A stretch of 64,000 nucleotides of DNA from Eutreptiella sp. 'Long Island Sound 2002' (lineage: Eukaryota > Euglenozoa > Euglenophyceae > Eutreptiales > Eutreptiaceae): contig OZ038379.1 in the NCBI GenBank assembly GCA_964036045.1, forward strand, positions 117,503,104 through 117,567,103, given 5' to 3'. Below, piece after piece: positions 55,395 through 64,000 of the stretch (positions are counted from its first letter, which is position 1; every line of letters starts with the position of its first letter). The translations under genes were made by a program, and so were the position numbers. The notes beneath the pieces were generated by a model. That model worked only from the letters and a program-made list of their open reading frames with translations. It did no database searches and had not been told where the DNA came from.

Positions 55395-57300
55395 AGGGGA
55401 GGCACACATAGGGACAGGGCGCCGGAAGAGACACCACATGGGGGCAGGAAAACACCCAGGAACCAAGAAAGGGCAGGAGCGGGGACCAAGGCGCGGAGGA
55501 AAAGGGCACCACGGGAAACGCCACGACCCACACCTAGGGAAGGGCATACCACGACGGGGGGACCAGTGCCGCCCCACCCCCCACCGAACGCCCCACGACT
55601 ACCGGGGGCGCACCCCCCAACACGCATTGCCGAAGCAAGCATCAGACGCCGTACAGATCACACCAGCGCACACCCACCAGCCACCGGAAACCACACGGAG
55701 AATGGAGGTCACACCTACACGGGGAGAACGGACCACACCTACAGAGGAAACCGCAGGGAACGCTGCCGCACGGCGCACCACCACGCCCTCACCGCCAGGC
55801 GACGACCCCAGCCGCCACAAGGGCCACCTCACAGGCACCGGAAAAGGACAAAGGCACGGCCACAGCGACCAGGGCTAGGGACCGAAACCCCTAGAGCACA
55901 CAGGACCAAGGCACAGGCCCCCAGGGAGGGCAACCCCAGGGACGCCTACCCAACCCACCAGCCCGAGCCGCACGCCCAGGCCCCCACAGCACGGACCCAG
56001 CGAGACACCCACACCTAACCGCACCCCCCAGCGACCAGCCAGCCACACGCCGGCCCGCACTCCACACCACGCCACAGGCCAGGCTGACCTCCACTGACCC
56101 ACCACGGCACAACGCGAGACCACGGCACACCGCACCACAGCGCGCCACAGTGCAACGTGCCACAGCACGACGCGACGCGACGCGGCACAGAGCGGTACAA
56201 CACGGCACGACTGACCCTAACCAGAAGGACTAACCGAAGCAAGCCACCGCACACCCCGGAAGGTGCCGCACCAGCACGCCACACACCGGCACCGCAGGCC
56301 ACACACGGGGCCACCGCGCGCCCGGCAACAACGGTGGCGGGCCATCCAGTAGGTTAAAACCGGCACCGCAGAGGGGAAAGGACATGAACAACCCCAGCCC
56401 CCTAACCCAGAGCCACACGCAGCCGCCTGGTGCAGCCGCCCAGCCGGCAGAGCCGGGACCTAACCCGGCAAGAAGGGGCGCTGAGCCCAACGTGTACATA
56501 GCCCACCCGACCCATGGGGCCGGAACACGGCCAAACAGAACGCAACCGCCAACAGCAGCCCGGAGGACCACACTGAATGCGGGCCAGTGCGTGCGCCAGC
56601 CCAGGGAAGGCAGAGGGAGGAACAGGCAGGCCCCCCCCCAAAAGAAAAAACAGAGGGGGGAGGGGGGGGGGCGCGAAAACACCCCACAGCCACAGAACCG
56701 CCCGCCAACACCAGCAGAGGCGGCCAAACCCCCCACCCAGAAGGCACCGAAGACAGGACCCCCAAAGAGGCACAGGGGGACCACCGGACCAAAACCGGCA
56801 ACACCAAGCCAGGAACAGCGGCCTACCGGGAAAGGGGACACCGAAACGTGCACACACACACCACGATAAAAAAAAGAAAAAAGAGCCAGCAGCCCAGCCC
56901 AAAAGACAGGGGATGGGGGGACAGGGACCACAAGGCCCGGGACAGGGGCAGCCAGCAACCGACACCACAAAGCCAAAAAAAAAAAAGCGCAAAAAACACA
57001 CCACGGCAACCCAGGCAAAAGGGGCGGGGTACAGCCGAGACCCGGGCCCAGCACGCACGCCCACATCGCACACCAGAACCAGAAACAGCGGGGGGCAAGC
57101 GGAGCGCGCACGAAACGACACACGTCCCATAAGCAGGCCGAAACCTAAGCCCAACCACGAACACCGTAAACAGTCGGCACTAGAGGGACAACACGAAAAA
57201 CCGTGCCAAAACACACCCATCCAAGACCCCAACCAGGACTGGCGGGGTTAACAAAACCCACACCCAACCGCAAACCGGACCCAAACACAAACGCCGCACA
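55395..57300 (+). other. LINE-A2 3' region, low-complexity, no supported gene
   Basis: A/C-rich sequence with short A runs (56,642-56,652, 56,868-56,884, 56,976-56,988) and simple stretches such as gacgcgacgcgacgcggc near 56,169-56,186. Overlapping plus-strand frames are Lys/Arg/Pro/Gln-rich and antisense frames are Gly/Val/Cys-rich, as expected from composition. I see no domain and no clear terminus. Confidence 0.4.
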
Positions 57301-59750
57301 ACAGTAGGAAACCCAGTGCCCGCAGCCCGGGCACTGAGGCAGCCCGTGCCATGCAGGTGACCAGGCCATCCGGAGACGGGGGGTAAGGCTGCATCCTAAG
57401 GCCTGCGCTGCTTTGGGACTCGAGGCGGAGCGTGCGACACCCAAGCGCCTCGGAACCCTAGTACCAAGAACGTGCATGCATGCCTTGGGAACGGGATACG
57501 CCAGGAAGTCCGGTGAACCTCCAGGGTTCCGCCCAAAGGAGGGGACGTGCGCAAGCATGGGGGCACACCCTCCCGGCGAGACAAGCACGCCACGCCGGCG
57601 GCAATCAGCCCTCCCGGTGTTGCCCGGGGCCGCTTTGTTGGGGGCCAACAGTCGGGTCTAGCGGGATGTAAGCCGCCTCCCCTCTTCACGCGCGGAGCCT
57701 CTTCCTGTTCGTCACAGGGGCGACGCCAGGGCGAACCAAGGGGCGCCTCGCCACGACCGAGTGCACCTACCTACCTACCTCCACTGTTGGAGTTTGATTC
57801 CTACCCATTTTCCTTTGGGACTTGTTTGGGTTGAACTTCTTTCCTCCTCTCCGACGTGGACTTGTTCACTCCTTGTTTTTTCCGATGATCTCGGCCTGCT
57901 GTTTCGGAAAAGCCATGCTTTTGTCCAAAAATACTGCAAACAACACCCGAACCCCGTCAGTGGCATGCAAGCTCAACACGCTTCATGTCGTCTTTTGCAT
58001 TCCCGTGCATGAGGTTCATCCATATCCATTGTACGAAAGATTCATAGACCCTTGCCAGGCCTCACCACTGGCGCATACCTGCAGACACGTAACATACAAA
58101 GAACAGGGCATACATCTGGCCCTTTCGTGAACGATGTACTCTGCAACATTCCAGAATTGTCTTTAGAAACTCGGGCATTTGCAATAATTATAACAACAGA
58201 GTTCAAAAGGTTTTTTATACTTTAAATCTGTGAGTTTCATAAACTCCCGTACTCAATGCTGACGGTCACATCTCTGATCCGGCAACCGCGACTCGCGCTC
58301 TGCGGCGCGCTCTTTCTCCAGGCTCCCAAACAATAATAAAATATGCCAAAGCATATGTAAAAAATAGATAGAAAAGATAGAAACATTAAACACGGGGCTT
58401 ACCATTACGAGGTCTGTGCCGAGGACGGTCGTGGGGCAGCCGGACCAGCTTCACAGATCAAGGTGCAGCGCCAGACAAAGAGACATGGCATATAAGTCCC
58501 CAAGCGGCCCCAGATTGTCAGCACGCGGAGAGTACCCTGCAAGAAGGACTGCGGCTGTGCGGGTACACGGCGCTTGCCAAGGAGGCGATGACGGCGGCTG
58601 TGGCGGGGCGCAGTGGACAGGCCACTGACGTGATGAGGAGCATGGGGGCGGGCCCCAGCCGGTGCTGATGCCTGGCGCCGCGGACGTGGAGTTGAGCTAC
58701 CGCAGAACCTCGCGGGCGCAGGAGTTGCTGGGCTTGCCGCACCCAAGTCGACAGTGCAGCAGGAGCAAGACCCGGAAAGAGGAGACGCCAGCAAAGACGC
58801 GGTGGCTGGTGCTAATGATCACAGAGACGGATAGTGGCGCGGTTGTCGGCATGCGGGCGCCTGGGCGACAGAGGAGGTAAGAGATTAAGCAGGCAAGCAA
58901 GAGAAAGGAGGAAGAAGCAGAGGAACAAGAACAGGAGGAAGGAGAAGAGGAGGAGCCTGCGCAGAAAAGAAGGAAGTGCTGAAGGGGACCCAGATGGTGG
59001 ACAGGGACAGTGGCCAGCGCACGACGGCACTGGCAACTGCCCTGTGGCGTGCGGCGAGGATCTGGCATTGGTTCCTGCAGCCCGTCATTGTCTGGTGCCA
59101 GGGGGCCAGACCGCGCAGACCCCCACACCGACATCCCCCTACACTGCGCGCACACTCCGTTGGAGTTGGCAGGCCCGCCAGTGTGTGCAGGTGGGATCAC
59201 GGCCAATGTTGCCGAAGCGATGTGCGCCATGGGGTGGTGGCAGTGTTTTGGCAGCGGGATCAAGAGGGGGTGGACGGGTGTGCAGATGCAAACTGCAGGG
59301 GGCATGGGAGCCAAAGAACCAAAAGAAGCGGCGATGCAAGGGCGATGCAAGCGCGATGCAAGGGTGCCACAGGGGCGATGCGCGGAGGACCCGTGGGCCT
59401 TACCTTGGCAACCACGCAGGAGCTGACCTAAGGTGGAAAGGGAGGAGGGAGGAAGAGAAGAATGCGCCTGTTCAGTCTGACCAACTACCGCGCAGGACAG
59501 GGCTGGCTCACCAGGACAAGGTACAGACAGGGAGGCAAACACGCCCAGTGACCGTAACTGTGGCCTACAACAGGGAGGAAAGGAGGCGAGATGGGTGGCA
59601 TTGAGAAGGCAAGGCGACAGAGAACAGCAAGGACAGAAAGACAAGAAGGAGGGGGGCATGAGGGGAGGGAGGACACAAGCCCGCCGCCAACGACAGAGGG
59701 TGCAGAAGATGGTGAAGCGGTACCCAGGACCCCATGCACAATAGGGCAAA
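57301..59750. other. Unassigned region between LINE-A2 and G3
   Basis: 57,300-57,780 is mixed-composition sequence with short frames only; cctacctacctacc lies at 57,767-57,780. 57,781-58,400 is A/T-richer and non-coding in appearance. 58,400-59,750 is G-rich on the plus strand, with an Arg/Glu-rich plus frame (58,834-59,604) and a longer antisense frame (59,749-58,697). Neither has a recognisable domain; both fit low-complexity DNA. A short repeat gggcgatgcaag/cgcgatgcaag is at about 59,331-59,388. Confidence 0.3.
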
Positions 59751-61093
59751 TCTCTATCTTTCTGCGTTACCTACGCCTGGGCTCAGTCCTGCTTGTGGGG
59801 ATATGCTTCCTCCAGCCCATTGGGAACTGGCATGGGACCCGTCCAGTCCCTAACCTTCCCAATCTGTTAAATCGATCGGGAATAGTAAGAAGAGAACTTG
59901 AGCAAGGCCAAGCCCCCCTTAAAACCATTCTGTTGATACTGGGACTTACTTAAGCAATTTTGTTTCTCTTTTAGAGTTTAAAGTACACTTTCTCAAAGTA
60001 ACTAGGGTTATAACCCTAGCCCCCCATGCACTTCACCCCTACCACTCACCTGAGCGGAGGTTTCTTCCTTCATGGGGGTTATAACGAAATAAGACAGGCA
60101 TTTGAGGTTAAGCGTAGTGGTCACCCACCCCACTACCCCTGTACTCAACTGGTTCTACCACTTATTATGGTTATACGTTTTAACTGTTTCTGAATTCAGT
60201 TGCTTGGCCAAGTCATATTCTGTTTCCGGCCTAACGCCTTTGCCCCACATTCCTCACCAAATCCATTACATTCAAATAAGCAAACATGAAGTAATGGATG
60301 CTAATTGGGAGGCAGGAATCATGCCAATTTGCACAGAGAAATCATTTGTTCCATCCATTTGTGATTGAATCTTTGTACATAAGCCTGCTTCGTCTATCTG
60401 CAGCCTTTCTGTGATACACTGGATTTCAAAACTATTCATTGATTCGATTCACATCCTGCTCTTCCTCCACTTGCTGCTTTGGTTTCGTTTTCCAACATCA
60501 AAACCTGCAGGATTTCATCAGAGCTATTAGGGCACTAATCAAGGACATCTTTCCGGTAGCAGAGGCAACCCTTGAGAATCTTTCAAACCGACTGTGAGAA
60601 GTACACAACTCAAAACCAGAAACAATATGTCCACACGATCAGTACAACTGTCTGCCAGGACCTGGCCAATTTGGAGTGTAGAAGTCCATGTTGGAAACAG
60701 TGGGCCCATCTCAATGAGTGGGCCCAAGCTCAGAGTCGCATCTTGGTCTCAAGAAGATCCAACTCACAGAAGGCCGGAACAGGAAGCGCCCAGAGAAGAA
60801 GTACCAGTACCCTGTTATGGCTTCGAACAGCAGCAGCCCAGCAAGCGCGCAAGTCGCAGTCGCAATCACACTGCAGCCTGTGAATACTTAAGAAGCATCG
60901 GATGCCAGTTGTGTGAATGAAGTGCTGTAAGATACTTCGATGTCTGGACGGGGTTTTGTCTTCAAATTTGTGAAGTGTCTATGTATTGGTGCCCAGTCTG
61001 AAGATCCTGCGAGGTTTGGTGATTTGCGATTTTAGATTTTCCAGAAACAAGAGGCACAGGAGTACAGGAGAGTTCCCAAGAAACAAACCACAA
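59751..61093 (+). other. Possible LTR/leader of G3
   Basis: No gene is supported. It contains an 18-bp perfect palindrome at 60,002-60,019 and ordinary A/T-rich sequence. Directly before the gag leader, caacaag is followed by tggtagccagctagg at 61,097-61,111, which could be a tRNA primer site (TGG start) after an LTR ending in CA. With only one LTR in the window, the left border cannot be set. Confidence 0.3.
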
Positions 61094-61179
61094 CAAGTGG
61101 TAGCCAGCTAGGTGGCGGGGAGATCAATATTCGAGATCAATCTTCCACGCCGTCAACTTGATTTGGATTTCGATTTACA

Positions 61180-62772
61180 ATGGAGCGGCCCTTCGACGAT
61201 GCAGCTATGCTGCACTTTATAGGAGACAGTCTTTTTGGAACCGATTCACCCTTACATCACAAATTTTCGATTTCGTTGGAAAAGTCCATCGCAGAGCGCA
61301 TCGAAAGTCGAGACCGCGAGTGGTTTCCATGCATCTCTCGTGATCTTCACAGCTGTTCGCAGAAGCTTGCAGATACTCAAGCCAAGGTCATCGCATTGGA
61401 GCAACGCATAGATGCGTTGCAGACAACAGCAGCAAGTGGTACTGCGGCAACTGATCACCGGGTCAACACTTTGCAGTCCTCGACGGAGAATGCAACTTAA
61501 GCTGCTGTAAGCGAACTTCGACGCGTAGAGCATGAATTGTCGCAATGTTATGCCCTTCTCAGGGAATTTGTACGAGTTTCGAGCCAACAACCTTCGAATC
61601 ACTTCCAGTTTCCACAACCACAACCACAGCTACAACCACAACCACAACCACAGCCGTCTTCTTCGAGCCATTCGCCGTATGCACAGCCGAGCAGTTCACC
61701 TCAGCCTCCACAACAACCACCTCCACAACCACCTGTCTTCGACCCACACCCAGCGCACCAATTCGCAGTCCAGCGTGCTCCAACACAGGATATTCTAGGA
61801 CGTCGTGTCGAACGCTTGAATAAGCTGGTTAAAAGATTTTCTGGGAGAACTGGATATGGAGAGTTTCGCACATTGAAGGAGGACTTGTTACGAGCTTTCA
61901 CCCTGTCGGATATCACTTCACCTGTCGGTCAGGTGACAACCATATCGTTCCTCCTTGATGCTGCCGAGTATTATCATAGTTTGACGAAAGCTGTACAGGA
62001 TGACTGGTTCTACCTCATGCGTGTGTTGGGTCAACGTTTCAATTGCATATCCCACGAGCCAGTGTACCAGTCGAGAATGTTGAGCTTGAAGAGAAGTGAG
62101 GTCCCTCGACATGCGGACTACGTCAGGTCAATTCCGCACTTGCGTTATCAAGTGGAAGGTGAACACCAGTGACCTCCAGATGGGTCACTCGTCAACTCTC
62201 GATTTGCTGAAGGTTTGTCAAATGACGCTGTCCGTCGGCAGTACATCGTTGAGGTCCGTTTGAGATGGCGTTCTGGTAGACCATTTGTGTTCGATACCTT
62301 GGGAGAGACCATCGCAGAAGCCTACATTGCGGCCGGATATCAGCTCGGAGAGGTACAGAACGCTCCGGGAACGACATCAGATACCATGGGTCCTGCAGTC
62401 TCAAGACACCCGCCTATGATGGTTCCACGAACTTTGACTCCCAGGTTCCCATCCAACCATATGCCAACACCGCACGTCAACCCCATGCCAACTCCAGCTG
62501 CAGCCCCCACAGCTTCGACTGTGCCAGAGCCGATGAACCTCGATGCAATTGCCAAGCTCCCAGAAGAACTACATGCCTACATTGGTGAACGTCGTAATGA
62601 AGGGCTTGGGCGCCAGGATGGTGGACGTCAAGATGGTCGAGAAAGTAGGTTTTGCTACAATTGTGGCGAACAAGGCCACTTGGCCCGCGACTGTCCAAAG
62701 CATCGACCGCCGTTCCGAGGAGGAGAGCGGCGGGAATCAAGGTCCAACACGCCGAGATGGGATCAAAGTTGA
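61180..62772 (+). pseudogene. G3 gag with CCHC zinc knuckle
   Basis: One continuous frame starting MERPFDDAAMLHFIGDSLFG, broken only by TAA at 61,498 and TGA at 62,170. An N-terminal helix with coiled-coil character (KLADTQAKVIALEQRIDALQ) is followed by a Gln/Pro/Ser-rich linker (61,600-61,780). The capsid comes next (RLNKLVKRFSGRTGYGEF, TTISFLLDAAEYYHSL, DDWFYLMRVLGQRFN), then RFAEGLSNDAVRRQYIVEVR. The classic zinc knuckle CYNCGEQGHLARDC lies at about 62,653-62,694. Both stops sit in otherwise good sequence, so the element decayed by point mutation. Confidence 0.85.
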
Positions 62773-63663
62773 GACAGCAAGGGACGGTTTGGATCCTGCT
62801 CCAAAAGCAGAGAAAGGCCCACAACGGCCTAGAAGACATTGCCGAAGACCTGGTGGTGGACGTCCTCGAGAAGAGCTGAACACCACCATCAGCACCAATA
62901 TACTCCAAGAGAATTTGACACTTGGAGGTGTCAACGTCGAAGTAACCGAAGCTGAGCATTAGTCTCTGTTCACGGTTCGAGGGGGCATTCGCGCATGTCG
63001 TGATGATTTTTTTGACTCCAGCGTAGAATTGTTGGTCGACTGTGGGGCGACCAGTGACTTCATGTCAATGCAGACTTAAAGAGGGGGCGACTTCCCCTCT
63101 TTAGACTGAGAAACCCTGGACACGCCTTAGCAGCCGGGGGTGTCCAAGTTGAAGTACGGTACTATACGAGAGCCTATGTTCGAGTTGGAGAACTTGTATT
63201 TCGACATCAGTTCAGGGCCTTAGAGATTCTGCCGGATGTGGCACCTGGACTACCATGGCTTTCAAGCTACAATCCGACTATCAACTGGAAGGACCGGTAC
63301 GCAGACATCCAACATGGTTCGAATTTGCACCGGTTGTCTCTTGGCGAATCAAGGCATCCCACCCAGCTACAGTTTCAAGCCGCTTCGAAGCTAGACCTTC
63401 TTTCGATACTTTCATCCAGTGCCTCGAAAGCCAGTCCGGTTGGAAATCCTAACCCACATGCCAAGAAACGCCCCGACCTACACTCGTCGATACACGTCCA
63501 GCACGGTGCTGACATGTACGATGAGTCCGAAACAGAAGATGGTATCACCGATGAGGAATGCAACGATATGGAGATTGAGTACATTCCGTTGCCAAAACTC
63601 CAAAGAGAGATCCGTCGAGCTAATCTCACGGGGGATCAATTATTTCTGTGCTGCATGCCTTGA
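62543..63663 (+). pseudogene. G3 protease
   Basis: Pol is in the next frame relative to gag. DDFFDSSVELLVDCGATSDF holds the active-site DCGAT (about 63,040-63,054; Cys replaces the usual Thr, as in some Ty3/gypsy proteases). Stops at 62,960 and 63,079 flank it. After another frame change, VRVGELVFRHQFRALEILPD and APGLPWLSSYNPTINWKDRY (about 63,240-63,300) match the conserved end of gypsy proteases (LGxPWLxxxNPxIDW). An acidic linker follows to a TGA at 63,661. Confidence 0.75.
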
Positions 63664-64000
63664 CCCGCAGTGCCGGTCGATCAAATGTACAAGATGCAAG
63701 CCAGCGATGACAATGACGGGCTTGACCCTGTTCGACGCAAACTGCGGATTCGATTACACAAGTTGGCAGACCTCTACGACCGGGAGAAGGCGGAGTATGG
63801 AGACCTACCTCCGCGTCGGCCAGGTAGAGATCATCGAATACGCCTCGGTTCGGAAGACAATCCACCGTGGGTGCACCCTTACAAAATGCACCCGAGTCAA
63901 CTAGATGAACCTCGACGACAATTGGACACGTTGCATCGACCTGGTCGGATCAGACCATCCTCGAGTCCATACGGAGCGGGTTGCCTGCTGGTGAAGATAG
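63664..64000 (+). pseudogene. G3 reverse transcriptase, N-terminal edge (runs off window)
   Basis: Same frame as the protease end, open from 63,664 to the window edge. After a charged spacer (LRIRLHKLADLYDREKAEYG) it reads LDEPRRQLDTLHRPGRIRPS and SSPYGAGCLLVK, the beginning of the Ty3/gypsy RT fingers (IRPSxSPxxxPxxxVxK). The rest of pol lies beyond the window. Confidence 0.75.

Larger units (their letters stand above)
40799..57300 (+). mobile_element. LINE-A family, copy A2, 5'-truncated and split by LINE-B
   Basis: ORF2 begins in the region after the RT (homologous to about 3,620 onward in copy A1), then the CWxC motif, RNase H, zinc finger and third ORF follow. The copy is interrupted at 43,825/51,926 by LINE-B with a perfect 15-bp duplication; the reading frame resumes in phase after the insert. 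The right border is vague: C-rich composition fades around 57,250-57,300 and no A-tail with duplication was found. Confidence 0.8.

Noticed and set aside
58697-59749. 350-codon antisense ORF
   Set aside because: Ser/Pro/Cys-rich, overlaps an equally open Arg/Glu-rich plus frame; no motif, no homologous copy in the window.
1-64000. CRISPR arrays, bacterial operons, rRNA and tRNA genes
   Set aside because: None seen; short tandem repeats lack spacer structure and no complete tRNA cloverleaf or rRNA segment was recognised.

Overview
This is a stretch of repeat-dominated eukaryotic nuclear DNA. I can support no host gene in it. Nearly every recognisable open frame belongs to a decayed retrotransposon, and the elements sit inside one another. 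The evidence for a eukaryote is poly-A-tailed non-LTR elements with target-site duplications, chromodomain Ty3/gypsy Pol, a hAT-type transposon and a primer-binding site matching initiator Met tRNA. An alga with a large genome is my best guess: the Pol and Gag of the minus-strand element remind me of dinoflagellate retroelements. That is memory only, and no sequence feature proves the taxon.

Layout. 1-13,128 (+): a C-rich non-LTR element family (called LINE-A). It has a downstream-type ORF remnant at the window edge, then ORF2 (endonuclease, reverse transcriptase, CWxC region, RNase H, zinc finger; 1,262-6,066). Two more divergent copies of a third ORF domain follow, with a triplicated 964-bp tandem repeat between them, then a Pro/Ala/Lys-rich tail and an A-rich end. 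About 13,330-28,566 (+): decayed Ty3/gypsy element G1 (gag, protease, RT, RNase H, integrase). It is interrupted by a 159-bp poly-A-tailed SINE-like insertion (14,902-15,060), by a 3.2-kb TIR element (17,896-21,123, 5-bp duplication) that itself contains a 1.5-kb hAT-like element (19,248-20,762, 8-bp duplication), and by a block of four ~0.85-0.98-kb tandem units plus a LINE 3' fragment (21,186-25,402). 28,567-40,798 (-): Ty3/gypsy chromovirus G2 with 1.44-kb direct repeats, tRNA-iMet primer site, gag, protease and a nearly open pol ending in a chromodomain. 40,799-43,825 and 51,926-about 57,300 (+): a second LINE-A copy, split by a complete 8.1-kb LINE of another family (LINE-B, 43,826-51,910) with a perfect 15-bp target-site duplication. 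57,300-61,090: mostly unassigned, probably including the LTR of the next element. 61,180-64,000 (+): Ty3/gypsy element G3 (gag, protease, start of RT), running off the window.

How the parts relate. Removing LINE-B, the SINE-like copy or the TIR element each rejoins an older reading frame in phase, so the insertion boundaries are well supported and give a relative chronology. All coding parts are broken by stops or frameshifts. The most complete is G2 pol, which still has a long open frame but carries an early stop and an Asp-to-Asn change in the RT catalytic motif.

The most unusual content is the third ORF of LINE-A. It occurs four times in divergent form and contains a His/aromatic motif that may be related to Ulp1-like (C48) cysteine peptidases. 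That assignment is a hypothesis.
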